DNA from: Streptomyces sp. MBT65
GTDB lineage: Bacteria; Actinomycetota; Actinomycetes; Streptomycetales; Streptomycetaceae
Assembly (NCBI RefSeq): GCF_016612545.1
Contig: NZ_JAENRY010000063.1
Coordinates: 1-64,000, forward strand
Direction: 5' to 3'
DNA: 64,000 bases
Position 1 is the stretch's first letter, and every line of letters starts with the position of its first letter. Below are positions 1 through 8,053 of this stretch, in pieces. The translations under genes were made by a program, and so were the position numbers. Below the pieces are notes generated by a model, which was not told the DNA's origin, did no database searches, and saw only the letters and a list, made by a program, of their open reading frames with translations.

Positions 1-125
1 CCATCAGCCCCGGCCCGACCACGGCTCCCGGCCCAGCCACCGACCCCCGCCCAGGCACCAGCCCCCCTCCGGTCATCAGTCCCACTCACGTCACCAACCC
101 GGGTCCGGTCATCACCCCCGCTCAC
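1..125 (-). CDS. dprA: Probable 5' end of dprA (Smf-type DNA-processing protein), partial
   Basis: An open minus-strand frame begins with GTG at 125-123 and overlaps the TGA of comM (124-122) as GTGA, the usual sign of translational coupling. It stays open to the window edge. The 41 visible residues are a Gly/Arg/Asp-rich low-complexity stretch (VSGGDDRTRVGD...), so no catalytic domain can be seen. In Streptomyces the gene after comM is normally dprA, which loads RecA on single-stranded DNA. The name therefore rests on position alone; a different gene or a non-coding start is possible. Confidence 0.4.
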   Translation of the reverse strand, partial: MSGGDDRTRVGDVSGTDDRRGAGAWAGVGGWAGSRGRAGAD

Positions 126-1747
126 GTCATCGCCCCGATAGCCATAGGCACCCCCCGCGGCACCCCCGTACGCAGTTGCAGCGCGAGGGCGACATCCGTC
201 GTGCCGGGGCGGTCGTGGCCGACCAGATCCGCGACCGTCCAGGCGACGCGCAGGACCCGGTCGAGCCCCCGCGCGGTGAGCGCGCCGCGCTCCAGGCTGC
301 GCTCGGCCTCGTCCATCGCACCGCGTTCGGCGTGCCAGCGGCTGCGCAGTTCGCGGCCGGGGACCTCGCTGTTGGTGCGCCACGGTGTGTCCGCGAGCCG
401 GGCCGCTGCCCGCTCCCTGGCCACCCGGACGCGGTCCGCGACCGTCGCGGTGGACTCGCCCCGCGAGCCGCGTCCGGTGAGCTGGTCGCGCGTGACGCGG
501 TCCACCTCCACCCGGAGGTCCACCCGGTCGAGCAGTGGTCCGGAGAGCCGGGCCTGATACCTCCGGATCGACATCGGCGCGCACTCGCACAGGTCGTCGG
601 CCTGCGAGAAACGGCCGCACGGACAGGGGTTGGCCGCGAGCACCATCAGGAACCTCGCCGGGAACCGGACGACACCCGCACTGCGCGCGATCACCACATG
701 GCCGGCCTCCAGGGGCTGCCGCAGCGCATCGAGGGCCTGGCCGCTGAATTCTGGGGTTTCGTCAAGAAAAAGCACCCCTCGATGTGAAAGCGACACCGCC
801 CCGGGGCGCGCGATCCCCTGTCCGCCCCCGACGAGGGCCTGCATCGTGGCCGAGTGGTGCGGGGCGCAGTAGGGGGCGGTGTCGATCAGGGGTTTGCCAG
901 GCGGCAGCAGGCCCGCCACCGAGTGCACCGCCGTGACCTCCAGGGATTCCTGCCGGCCGAGCCTGGGCAGCACGGCGGGCAGACGTTCCGCGAGCATCGT
1001 CTTGCCGGCCCCCGGCGGGCCTTCGAGGAACAGATGATGGCCGCCGGCCGCCGAGACCTCGACCGCCGTCCGCGCCGAGTACTGGCCGACCACATCCGCG
1101 AGATCGTGCCCCGCGTCGTGCTGGGCGGCGCCCATGCTGTGCATCCCCGTGGCAGCGCCCGTACCGGGCATGCGCAGCCCGGCGAGCAGCGGATCCGGAC
1201 GTCCCAACTCGTCGGGTTCCTCATCCGGTACGGGCTCGTCGGCGAGTACGGCGATCAGCTGCCGCAGCGTGCGCACGCCCAGCACGGACACCCCGGGCAC
1301 GAGCGACGCCTCTGCTGCGGCGCACTCCGGCACGACGACCTGCTCGTATCCGGAGTCCGCGGCGGCCAGCACCGCGGGCAGGATGCCCCGGACCGGCCGG
1401 ACCCGCCCGTCCAGGCCCAGTTCGCCGATCATCACGATGTCGGCGAGCACGCGCGGATCGATCCGCTCGGCCGCGCCGAGCACGGCCGCCGCCACGGCGA
1501 GGTCGAACCCGCTGCCGCTCTTGGGCACCGACGCCGGGCTGAGCCCGACGGTCAGCTTCTTCTGCGGCCAGGGCGCGCCCGAGTTGACGACCGCGGCCCG
1601 CACCCGGTCCTTGCTCTCCGTCAGGCTCTTGTCGGGCAGTCCCACCAGCGTGAACGCGGCGACGCCCGGTTCGAGGTCGGCCTGGACCTCGACCACCACG
1701 CCCTCGACGCCCACCAGCGCCACCGAACACGTACGAGCGAACCCCAT
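122..1747 (-). CDS. comM: YifB/ComM-family magnesium-chelatase-like AAA+ ATPase
   Basis: 541 residues from the ATG at 1747, chosen because it opens with the family N-terminus (MGFARTCSVALVGVEG) and sits one base after the yraN stop. An N-terminal Lon-protease-like fold (about 1-170) is followed by a Mg-chelatase-type AAA+ domain with Walker A GPPGAGKT at about 243-250, Walker B GVLFLDE near 324-330 and the family signature NPCPCG. The C-terminal Mg-chelatase domain is complete. ComM in other bacteria is a hexameric helicase that helps branch migration during natural transformation; in Streptomyces its job is not established. It is coupled to yraN upstream and probable dprA downstream. Length is normal for the family. 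Confidence 0.93.
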   Translation of the reverse strand: MGFARTCSVALVGVEGVVVEVQADLEPGVAAFTLVGLPDKSLTESKDRVRAAVVNSGAPWPQKKLTVGLSPASVPKSGSGFDLAVAAAVLGAAERIDPRVLADIVMIGELGLDGRVRPVRGILPAVLAAADSGYEQVVVPECAAAEASLVPGVSVLGVRTLRQLIAVLADEPVPDEEPDELGRPDPLLAGLRMPGTGAATGMHSMGAAQHDAGHDLADVVGQYSARTAVEVSAAGGHHLFLEGPPGAGKTMLAERLPAVLPRLGRQESLEVTAVHSVAGLLPPGKPLIDTAPYCAPHHSATMQALVGGGQGIARPGAVSLSHRGVLFLDETPEFSGQALDALRQPLEAGHVVIARSAGVVRFPARFLMVLAANPCPCGRFSQADDLCECAPMSIRRYQARLSGPLLDRVDLRVEVDRVTRDQLTGRGSRGESTATVADRVRVARERAAARLADTPWRTNSEVPGRELRSRWHAERGAMDEAERSLERGALTARGLDRVLRVAWTVADLVGHDRPGTTDVALALQLRTGVPRGVPMAIGAMT

Positions 1748-1748
1748 C

Positions 1749-2111
1749 TCAGGCCACCCCCCGCGCATGCTCGACCACGGGCCCGCCGCGTCGGGGCAGG
1801 ACGACACCCACCAGGTCGATACGGACCCCTCCCGGTGGGGCTCCGCCGTGCGCGTGGATCCACCGCTCGGCGAGGCCTCGTAGGCGCTCCGCCTTCTCTG
1901 GTGTCACGGCGGCCATCGGGTGCTCGAAGGCACCGGCCCGCCGGGTCTTGACCTCGCAGACGACCAGGACGTCCCCGTCCCGCGCCACGATGTCGATCTC
2001 ACCGGTCCTGCCACAGCGCCAGTTGCGCTCCACGACCGTCATTCCGGCCTCCGCCAGCCGTCGTGCGGCCAGCGTCTCGCCGTACTTGCCGAGTGCACTG
2101 CGTGCGTTCAT
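1749..2111 (-). CDS. YraN/UPF0102 family nuclease-fold protein
   Basis: 120 residues from ATG 2111, which has a GGAGG-type ribosome site nine bases upstream; the frame is open 30 bases further but that stretch is Gly/Ala-rich and unlike the family. The restriction-endonuclease-like fold is recognisable from E38-x-D40 and E53-x-K55 (GEIDIVARDGDVLVVCEVKTR), the metal-binding and catalytic pattern of this nuclease superfamily. The biochemical role of YraN proteins is not settled. It lies one base upstream of comM, suggesting one transcript, and behind a strong hairpin at 2145-2179. Confidence 0.9.
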   Translation of the reverse strand: MNARSALGKYGETLAARRLAEAGMTVVERNWRCGRTGEIDIVARDGDVLVVCEVKTRRAGAFEHPMAAVTPEKAERLRGLAERWIHAHGGAPPGGVRIDLVGVVLPRRGGPVVEHARGVA

Positions 2112-2144
2112 GTCGGCACCACCTCCGGCACCAACCGTCACGCG

Positions 2145-2179
2145 GAACGGTCCACCAAGTGGATCTTGGTGGACCGTTC
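2145..2179 (-). terminator. Perfect 15-bp hairpin between DUF2469 gene and yraN
   Basis: Arms 2145-2159 and 2165-2179 (outer bases GAACGGTCCACC) are perfectly complementary around a 5-base loop. It lies downstream of the DUF2469 gene in the direction of transcription and has no T-run, as is usual for Streptomyces terminators. It could also attenuate expression of yraN-comM, or, being perfectly symmetrical, serve as an operator. Confidence 0.6.
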
Positions 2180-2254
2180 AGTGATTGTGGAGAACTCCGC
2201 CACCCACACGAGTGAAAGGCGCCCTGCGGCCGGCCGCCGTCACCCGCGCCGCCG

Positions 2255-2563
2255 TCACCCGCCCGGCAGCTCCAGATCGCTCTTGTTCAGCTCCTCGATA
2301 TTCACGTCCTTGAACGTGAGAACGCGGACCTGTTTCACGAAGCGGGCCGGTCGATACATGTCCCACACCCAGGCATCCGCCATGGACACCTCGAAGAACA
2401 CCTCGCCCTGGACCGAGTGCACCTGCATCTCGTAGTCGTTGGTGAGGTAGAAGCGCCGTTCGGTCTCGATCACATATTTGAACAGACCGACGACATCGCG
2501 GTACTCCCGGTAGAGCTTCAGCTCCATCTCGGTCTCGTACTTTTCGAGGTCCTCGGCGCTCAT
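2255..2563 (-). CDS. DUF2469 family conserved actinobacterial protein
   Basis: 102 residues from ATG 2563, preceded by GAAGGGGAAC. The sequence starts MSAEDLEKYETEMELKLYRE and belongs to the short, highly conserved DUF2469 family found across actinobacteria, for which I know no function. It is acidic, has no signal peptide or membrane segment, and alternates predicted strands with an N-terminal helix. It lies after the Nudix/signal-peptidase block on the same strand, separated by 56 bases, and is followed by a strong hairpin, so it may end that operon; one earlier report describes sipZ as first gene of a four-gene operon in S. lividans, which would fit sipZ-Nudix-DUF2469-yraN. Confidence 0.88.
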   Translation of the reverse strand: MSAEDLEKYETEMELKLYREYRDVVGLFKYVIETERRFYLTNDYEMQVHSVQGEVFFEVSMADAWVWDMYRPARFVKQVRVLTFKDVNIEELNKSDLELPGG

Positions 2564-2619
2564 GGCATGTTCCCCTTCAGCCGTGCGATCCCACCATTGT
2601 GCGCCAGTCCCGTACGCCC

Positions 2620-3159
2620 CTAGACGATTTCGGTGTCAAGGATCACGGGCCCGGCCGGGGGACCTTCGTCGAGCAGCCTGCGGAGCAGCTCGGCGAGTCT
2701 GGTCGGATACACCGTCTCATGCGCCCGGTCCAGTTCCCGGCACGTCCACCAACGTGCTCCGGAGACGCTGCGTCGCTCCAGTTCCGTGAGGGCCGTGGCG
2801 CCGGGCACGCCCTCGGCCGTGGCGGACGTCCTGGCCAGGTAGTACCACTCGTCCTGGTCCCAGCGGCGGCCCGCGAACGGGAAGGAGCACGTCCGGGTCC
2901 ACAGCACCGGGCCGAGTTCGACCTGGGTGATGCCGGTCTCCTCCGCGAGTTCCCGTAGCGCGGCCTCCTCGTGGGTCTCGTCGCCCTCCAGGCCGCCGCC
3001 GGGCGTGAACCACCAGTCGTCGGTGGGATCGTCGGGCTCATGGCCGTGGAGCAGCAGGATGCGGTCCTGCGGGTCGAGGAGGACGACCCGGGCGACCTTG
3101 CGCAGCCCGCCCTCGTGCGAGTCGCCGTACGCGCCCTCCTCGGTGGCCTCAGCGGGCAC
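2620..3159 (-). CDS. Nudix hydrolase (MutT-like)
   Basis: 179 residues from a GTG at 3159 that overlaps the end of sipZ by 11 bases. The full Nudix box G-x5-E-x7-REL-x-EE-x-G is present at about residues 55-77 (GGLEGDETHEEAALRELAEETGI region). Such enzymes hydrolyse nucleoside-diphosphate-linked compounds with Mg2+; the real substrate cannot be read from the sequence, so an anti-mutator role should not be assumed. A Nudix gene after sipZ is the known Streptomyces order. Overlap with sipZ implies coupled translation although the two products are not obviously related. Confidence 0.88.
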   Translation of the reverse strand: MPAEATEEGAYGDSHEGGLRKVARVVLLDPQDRILLLHGHEPDDPTDDWWFTPGGGLEGDETHEEAALRELAEETGITQVELGPVLWTRTCSFPFAGRRWDQDEWYYLARTSATAEGVPGATALTELERRSVSGARWWTCRELDRAHETVYPTRLAELLRRLLDEGPPAGPVILDTEIV

Positions 3160-3928
3160 CGGCGGGCTCCGTGCGGGTGCGGGTGCGGCGGCCGGCCGCC
3201 AGCTTGGCGATCGGGCCGTAGGCGCCGCCGCCGAGGACGAGGACCGCGCCCGCGACGATCAGGGCGACGATCGTGCGCAGCGGGCCGGGGTGCGAGAGGC
3301 CGCCGAGTTCCTCGAAGCCGGTGGGGCGGGCCAGCATGCCCTTCATGGGCCAGACGACGGCATCCACGCGGGCGCTCACGGCGCTGATCGCCACGGTGCC
3401 GCTGGCGACGTCCGTGAGGTGGGCGCTGGAGTCCAGGGAGCCCTGGCGTTCGTCGCCGAGCAGGAACAGGCGGCCCTTGGGGACCTTCACCGCCGGGATC
3501 GTCTTGATCTCGGCCGGGCCGCCCTTGAGGTAGCTCTCGGCGATCTCCTTGCCGTTGACGACCAGCTTGCCGTTCGTGCAGCAGGAGACGGTGTCCCCGC
3601 CGACGGCGACCACCCGCTTGACCACGGGGGCGTTCGTCACCCAGGTCGAGTCGGTGAAGACCACGACGTCGCCGCGACGCACCTCGTCGCCGTCGACCCG
3701 CTGGGCCAGCACCCGGTCGCCCGCGTCGATCGTCGGTGTCATCGAACCGGTCGGCACCGTGTACGGCCGGTAGACCACCGCTCCCCAGCCGAATCCCCCG
3801 AGGAACAGCACAAGGCCCAGCGCGACGGCCAGTCCGGACAACCGCTGTCCGGTCCGGCTGCCCACCGGGCCCTTGCCAGTGCCACCGCCGGTACGCGGGG
3901 CCGTACGTGTTGCGCTCTCGCCACCCAT
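3149..3928 (-). CDS. sipZ: Type I signal peptidase SipZ
   Basis: 259 residues. An N-terminal membrane segment at about 31-52 is followed by the Ser-Lys dyad: Ser62 in YTVPTGSM and Lys104 in VVKRVVAVGGD. A second membrane segment at about 220-240 near the C-terminus distinguishes SipZ/SipY-type enzymes. The box E motif reads GDERQGSLDSS, a variant of the usual GDNRxxSxDSR. It cleaves signal peptides on the outer face of the membrane. Fourth gene of the sipW-X-Y-Z cluster described in S. lividans, where sipZ begins its own operon; the promoter-like site at 3937-3966 agrees with that. Confidence 0.93.
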   Translation of the reverse strand: MGGESATRTAPRTGGGTGKGPVGSRTGQRLSGLAVALGLVLFLGGFGWGAVVYRPYTVPTGSMTPTIDAGDRVLAQRVDGDEVRRGDVVVFTDSTWVTNAPVVKRVVAVGGDTVSCCTNGKLVVNGKEIAESYLKGGPAEIKTIPAVKVPKGRLFLLGDERQGSLDSSAHLTDVASGTVAISAVSARVDAVVWPMKGMLARPTGFEELGGLSHPGPLRTIVALIVAGAVLVLGGGAYGPIAKLAAGRRTRTRTEPAGAR

Positions 3929-3936
3929 GGGTCCGC

Positions 3937-3966
3937 ACCCTACCCGGCGGTACCGAGGGTGGTCAG
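3937..3966 (-). promoter_or_regulatory. Candidate sipZ promoter, nearly leaderless
   Basis: On the minus strand, CTGACC (3966-3961) and TAGGGT (3942-3937) are separated by 18 bases, a good fit to a housekeeping sigma promoter. Only 8 bases separate the -10 box from the sipZ ATG, so transcription would start within about two bases of the start codon, and no ribosome site is visible there. This is a sequence reading only. Confidence 0.45.
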
Positions 3967-4006
3967 CCCTTCCTCCGGGACCAAGGTCACAAGCTCTACA
4001 AGGCCT

Positions 4007-4981
4007 TTACCCGACCTTGGCGTACCGCCTGCGGCGCCACAGGGCCAGCGGCAGTACGCCGATGAGGGCCAGGCCCTCCGGAGCTGCCGTCAGGATGCGG
4101 GAGGCCGAGGCCCGGGTGTTGATGCCCGCCTGGTCGAAGGTGTCCGGGATCGGCAGCGTGCCCCAGCGGTTGATGGGCCAGGCCTTGACGATCGCACGGC
4201 CGACGACGTCCTTCACCGGGACCATGCCGTGGTGCTTGTCGGACTGGTTGTAGCGCGAGTCCCGCGAGTTCTGCCGGTGGTCGCCCATCACCCAGATGTC
4301 GCCCTTGGGGACCTTGACGGTGAACTGGCCGCCCTGGTCGTCGTTGGTGCACGGGGTGTTGCCGGGGTAGACGTACGGCTCGTTCAGCGCCTTGCCGTTG
4401 ACCGTCAGCGGGCCGGTGCCGCTGCAGGAGATGGTGTCGCCGCCGACGCCGATGACCCGCTTGATGAGGTCCTTCTCCTGGGCGGACGGCATCAGGCCGA
4501 TCCAACTGAGCACCGTCTGCAGGGCGTTGGGGTCGGCCGCGGGCTCGCCCGCCAGCCAGTCGTCCGGGTCGTGGAAGACCACGACCTCGCCGCGCTCGGG
4601 CTCGGAGCCGAACCACGGGGTGAGCTTGTCGACCAGGACGCGGTCGCCCTGCTGGAGGGTGTTCTGCATCGAGTCGGACGGGATGGAGAACGCCTGCACC
4701 AGGAACGTCTTGATCAGCAGCGCGAGGACCAGCGCGATGACGACCAGGATCGGCAGCTCCTTCCAGAAGGAGCGCGGCTTCTTCGGCTGGGGGGTCGAGT
4801 CGCCCGGCCCCTGTTCGTCGGTGCGGGTCGGGTCGCCCGGCGCCGTACCGTCCTCGTCGGCTCCGGAGTCACTCCCGGAGGTCACGGCGCTGTCCGCGGC
4901 CGGGACGGGTGCCTCCACGGGGTGACCGTGGTGCTCCTCGCCGTCGTGTCCGGACCGTGCGCCAACCGCCACATCCCCCAC
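4007..4981 (-). CDS. sipY: Type I signal peptidase SipY
   Basis: 324 residues from GTG 4981, supported by AAGGAG five bases upstream (4987-4992). A long acidic, Pro-rich cytoplasmic head (1-75) precedes membrane segment 77-98. Catalytic Ser104 (FSIPSDSM) and Lys174 (LIKRVIGVGGD) are present, and box E is canonical (GDHRQNSRDSR). The substitution GS to DS before the catalytic Ser-Met is a small variation. A second membrane segment lies near residues 300-316, followed by a basic tail (WRRRRYAKVG). The start lies 113 bases inside the upstream sipX reading frame. In S. lividans SipY is the main signal peptidase. Confidence 0.93.
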   Translation of the reverse strand: MGDVAVGARSGHDGEEHHGHPVEAPVPAADSAVTSGSDSGADEDGTAPGDPTRTDEQGPGDSTPQPKKPRSFWKELPILVVIALVLALLIKTFLVQAFSIPSDSMQNTLQQGDRVLVDKLTPWFGSEPERGEVVVFHDPDDWLAGEPAADPNALQTVLSWIGLMPSAQEKDLIKRVIGVGGDTISCSGTGPLTVNGKALNEPYVYPGNTPCTNDDQGGQFTVKVPKGDIWVMGDHRQNSRDSRYNQSDKHHGMVPVKDVVGRAIVKAWPINRWGTLPIPDTFDQAGINTRASASRILTAAPEGLALIGVLPLALWRRRRYAKVG

Positions 4982-5981
4982 GCCAACTCCTTACTCTGTG
5001 CCGCCGCCTGCCCCATCCTCGGCGCAGGCCCACCACTCCCATAACGAGCGGGAGTTCCGCAGGGCTCGGGAGTTGGATCGATCCGTTCGGATCGACCGGG
5101 GCAACCCTATGCGACAGTTCGGGACCGGCGGTCGTCCCCGACACGGAGTTGGAAACCGATGCGAAGGTTTTAGGTTCGTTCAGGCTGGTCCAGTGGCCCA
5201 TGGGCCAGGCGATCACCTTGGCCCGTCCCACCACCGAACTGAGCGCGACCGTGCCTCCGTAGCTGGTGTTCTGGTGCGCGCGGGAGTCCGCCGAGTTGCC
5301 GCGGTGGTCGCCCATCACCCACAACCGCCCCTTGGGGACGGTGATGTCGAACGCCGTTTCGGACGGGGAGTTCCCGGGATACAGGTAGTCGCCCTCGGTC
5401 AGGGGCACCCCGTTGACGGTCACCCGCCCTTGCGCGTCACAGCACTTGACGTGGTCACCGCCGACGCCGATGACCCGCTTGATGAGGTCCTTCTCGTTGT
5501 CGGACGGCAGCAGGCCGATGAACTGGAGGCCTTCCTTGAACTGCTTGACGACGATGGGGTCGTTCTTCTTGGTGGTCTGCTCGTCCGCGAGCCAGCCGCC
5601 CGGGTCGTGGAAGACGACGACGTCGCCGCGCTTGGGCTCGGAGCCGAACCACGGGGTGAACTTGTCGACCAGGACGCGGTCGCCGATGCGGATCGTCTGC
5701 TCCATGGAGCCCGACGGGATCACGAACGCCTGGAGGAGGAAGGTCTTCAGGACGAGGGCTATGAGGACCGCGACACCGACCAGGAGGGGTATCTCCCGGA
5801 CCGCGCCGCGCCGTCGTCGCCGCTTGACCTTGCGCTGGAGCTTGCGCCGCTCGGCCCGGCTGCGGCCGGCGCCCCCGGCCGGGGCCAGCGCGCCCGCACG
5901 CCGGAAGCCGGTCGGCAGCAGGTTCTCGTTCCCGAAGTTGCCGCCTGGCGCAGCGCCGCGCGGCCTGCCGCGGTTACCCAT
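4869..5981 (-). CDS. sipX: Type I signal peptidase SipX
   Basis: 370 residues from ATG 5981, which overlaps the sipW stop by 8 bases; an earlier in-frame start at 6089 would sit deep inside sipW. A very basic cytoplasmic patch (41-62, KLQRKVKRRRRR) precedes membrane segment 64-86. Catalytic Ser92 (FVIPSGSM) and Lys169 (LIKRVIGVGGD) are present; box E is GDHRGNSADSR. Towards the C-terminus a short hydrophobic run (ELPLVMGVVGL) is followed by an Arg/Gly-rich tail of about 50 residues encoded in DNA that also carries the ribosome site and first 113 bases of sipY. The tail could be a real extension or the result of loss of an earlier stop. Confidence 0.9.
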   Translation of the reverse strand: MGNRGRPRGAAPGGNFGNENLLPTGFRRAGALAPAGGAGRSRAERRKLQRKVKRRRRRGAVREIPLLVGVAVLIALVLKTFLLQAFVIPSGSMEQTIRIGDRVLVDKFTPWFGSEPKRGDVVVFHDPGGWLADEQTTKKNDPIVVKQFKEGLQFIGLLPSDNEKDLIKRVIGVGGDHVKCCDAQGRVTVNGVPLTEGDYLYPGNSPSETAFDITVPKGRLWVMGDHRGNSADSRAHQNTSYGGTVALSSVVGRAKVIAWPMGHWTSLNEPKTFASVSNSVSGTTAGPELSHRVAPVDPNGSIQLPSPAELPLVMGVVGLRRGWGRRRHRVRSWRGGCGGWRTVRTRRRGAPRSPRGGTRPGRGQRRDLRE

Positions 5982-6690
5982 GGGCGCCGTCCGCGGCGGG
6001 TACGCGCGCGTAGGCACCGGGTCGGACGAGGTGGGTCCAGTGCCCGGCGGGCCAGACGATCCAATCGGCCCGCCCGATGACGTCACCAACGGGAATCATG
6101 CCTCCGCCCGGATCGCCCAGGTGGTCCCGGGAGTCGCTCGAGTCGCCGCGGTGGTCACCGAGGACGAACAGCGTGCCGTCGGGTACGACGACGTCGAAAG
6201 CCACGGTGGACGGAGCGTCACCGGGGTACAGGAACGCCGTCTCGTCGACCGACCGCCCGTTCACCTCGAGCCTCCCCTTCTCGTCGCAGCAGACCACGTG
6301 GTCTCCCCCCACACCCACAACGCGCTTGATGTAGTCGGCGTCCCCGAAATAGCCGGTGCCGTCGAACACAACGATGTCTCCGCGCCTCGGATGGGCACCA
6401 AAACGGTACGCCAACTTATTTACGAGAACGCGGTCGCCGATCCTCAATCCGGATTCCATGGATCCGCTGGGAATCTGGAATGGCTGCAGTAAGAACGTGT
6501 TGAGCAGGAGCAGAAACACCAGACAGACCAGGGCAGTCAGGGTGATCCTGCCACCGGGCACCCACTCCGTGACCCGCGACAGCAACGCGAAACGCGACCG
6601 GTCCTCCGGTCCTCCGGTGCCCGAGGTGTCCTCGGGATCGGAAGGGCTGGAGGAGCGATCGCGCTCCGTGGGCTGTGCTTCGGTGTCCAT
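5974..6690 (-). CDS. sipW: Type I signal peptidase SipW
   Basis: 238 residues, first of the cluster. Membrane segment about 48-68; catalytic Ser77 (QIPSGSM) and Lys122 (YIKRVVGVGGD); box E GDHRGDSSDSR. Unlike SipY and SipZ it has no C-terminal membrane segment and ends soon after the catalytic domain. The ATG at 6690 sits directly at the foot of a small hairpin (CGGAGCC/GGCTCCG, 6691-6715) with no Shine-Dalgarno; a TAGCAT box ten bases upstream raises the possibility of a leaderless start. The product ends in a TAA stop. Follows rplS as in other Streptomyces and is probably cotranscribed with sipX and sipY. Confidence 0.92.
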   Translation of the reverse strand: MDTEAQPTERDRSSSPSDPEDTSGTGGPEDRSRFALLSRVTEWVPGGRITLTALVCLVFLLLLNTFLLQPFQIPSGSMESGLRIGDRVLVNKLAYRFGAHPRRGDIVVFDGTGYFGDADYIKRVVGVGGDHVVCCDEKGRLEVNGRSVDETAFLYPGDAPSTVAFDVVVPDGTLFVLGDHRGDSSDSRDHLGDPGGGMIPVGDVIGRADWIVWPAGHWTHLVRPGAYARVPAADGAHG

Positions 6691-6735
6691 CGGAGCCAGA
6701 TGCTATCCGGCTCCGGTATGAACCCCGTCGCGACC

Positions 6736-7086
6736 TCAGTTGTCGCGCTTCTCCTTGATCTTCGCGGCCTTGCCGCGCAGGTCACGGAGGTAGTACAGCT
6801 TCGCGCGACGGACGTCACCACGGGTCACGAGCTCGATCTTCTCGACGATCGGGGTGTGCACCGGGAAGGTGCGCTCGACGCCGACGGAGAACGAGACCTT
6901 GCGGACCGTGAAGGTCTCGCGGACACCGGCGCCCTGGCGACGGATGACTACGCCCTTGAACTGCTGCACACGGGAGCGGTTGCCCTCGATGACGCGGACG
7001 TGGACGTTGACGGTGTCACCCGGGCGGAAGGCCGGGATGTCGGTGCGCAGCGAGGCGCTGTCGACAGTGTCGAGCAGGTGGGACAT
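6736..7086 (-). CDS. rplS: 50S ribosomal protein L19
   Basis: 116 residues from ATG 7086 (MSHLLDTVDSASLRTDIPAF); a longer in-frame start at 7113 is not needed. The whole L19 sequence is present, including FRPGDTVNVHVRVIEG, the RVQQFKGVVIRRQG core and the basic C-terminus YYLRDLRGKAAKIKEKR. L19 sits at the 30S-50S interface. It is last in the rpsP-KH-rimM-trmD-rplS order conserved in bacteria, separated from trmD by 133 bases that include a CCCCTG-TGG-CAGGGG hairpin (7177-7191), so it may also have its own transcript. Confidence 0.97.
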   Translation of the reverse strand: MSHLLDTVDSASLRTDIPAFRPGDTVNVHVRVIEGNRSRVQQFKGVVIRRQGAGVRETFTVRKVSFSVGVERTFPVHTPIVEKIELVTRGDVRRAKLYYLRDLRGKAAKIKEKRDN

Positions 7087-7219
7087 GTCGTCTGCTTTCT
7101 TCATCGATGCCACAGGTCACCGACGGGAGATAGGTGTTCTGAAGGATGCCGTGGGTGTCGGGGCGGGCGTCATGTCCCCCTGTGGCAGGGGCGCACGCCG
7201 GACGACGCACAACAGCGAC

Positions 7220-8053
7220 CTATTCTTCCACGCCGTCCGGCCCACGCCAAAATCGGCCGTACGGCTCCCCCGCCGGGTCTGGTGACCAGCCCAGGATCGA
7301 GAGCATCTCGCGGTCCTTCTTGTCGAAGGTCTTGGGCTCGCAGCGCTCGATCAGGTCGGGCCGGTGGGCGGCCGTGCGCTTCAGCGCCTCGTCGCGGCGC
7401 CAGCGGGCGATCCTGCCGTGGTGGCCGCTGAGCAGCACGTCCGGGATCTCCTGGCCGCGCCACTGGGGCGGCTTGGTGTAGATCGGCCCCTCCAGGAGGT
7501 TGGCCATGGCCCCGGGCGCGAAGGAGTCGTCGCGGTGGGACTCGGCGTTGCCCAGGACACCCGGCAGCAGCCGCGCCACGGCCTCCGTGACGACCAGGAC
7601 GGCCGCCTCGCCGCCGGCGAGCACGTAGTCGCCGATGGACACCTCGCAGACGGGCATCCGGGTCGCGTACTCGTCGATCACCCGCCGGTCGATGCCTTCG
7701 TAGCGGGCGGGCGTGAAGACCAGCCAGGGCCGCTCGGAGAGCTCCACGGCGAGTTCCTGGGTGAAGGGCCGGCCGCTGGGCGTGGGCACGATCAGCGCGG
7801 GCGCGCCGGAGCCCGTCTCGTAGCCGTCGGCCAGGACGGAGTCCAGGGCGTCGCCCCAGGGCTCGGTCTTCATGACCATGCCGGGGCCGCCGCCGTAGGG
7901 GGTGTCGTCGACCGTGTTGTGGCGGTCGTACGTCCAGGAGCGCAGATCATGCACGTGCACGTTCAGCTGTCCACGCGCGCGTGCCTTGCCGACGAGGGAG
8001 ACGTTCAGCGGTTCGAGGTACTCGGGGAAGATCGTGACGACGTCGAGCCTCAT
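7220..8053 (-). CDS. trmD: tRNA (guanine-N1-)-methyltransferase TrmD
   Basis: 277 residues from ATG 8053 (MRLDVVTIFPEYLEPLNVSLVGKA), overlapping the rimM stop as ATGA. TrmD makes m1G37 in tRNAs that read CUN, CCN and CGG codons and prevents +1 frameshifting. SPOUT-fold hallmarks are visible: DDTPYGGGPGMV, the trefoil-knot region with RYEGIDRRVIDEY and EVSIGDYVLAGGE, and the C-terminal helical part. A longer in-frame extension to 8662 runs across rimM and is an artefact of high GC. Confidence 0.97.
   Translation of the reverse strand: MRLDVVTIFPEYLEPLNVSLVGKARARGQLNVHVHDLRSWTYDRHNTVDDTPYGGGPGMVMKTEPWGDALDSVLADGYETGSGAPALIVPTPSGRPFTQELAVELSERPWLVFTPARYEGIDRRVIDEYATRMPVCEVSIGDYVLAGGEAAVLVVTEAVARLLPGVLGNAESHRDDSFAPGAMANLLEGPIYTKPPQWRGQEIPDVLLSGHHGRIARWRRDEALKRTAAHRPDLIERCEPKTFDKKDREMLSILGWSPDPAGEPYGRFWRGPDGVEE

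Noticed and set aside
2927..5044. 705-codon plus-strand frame across the signal peptidase genes
   Set aside because: It crosses three well-supported minus-strand genes and has shadow composition.
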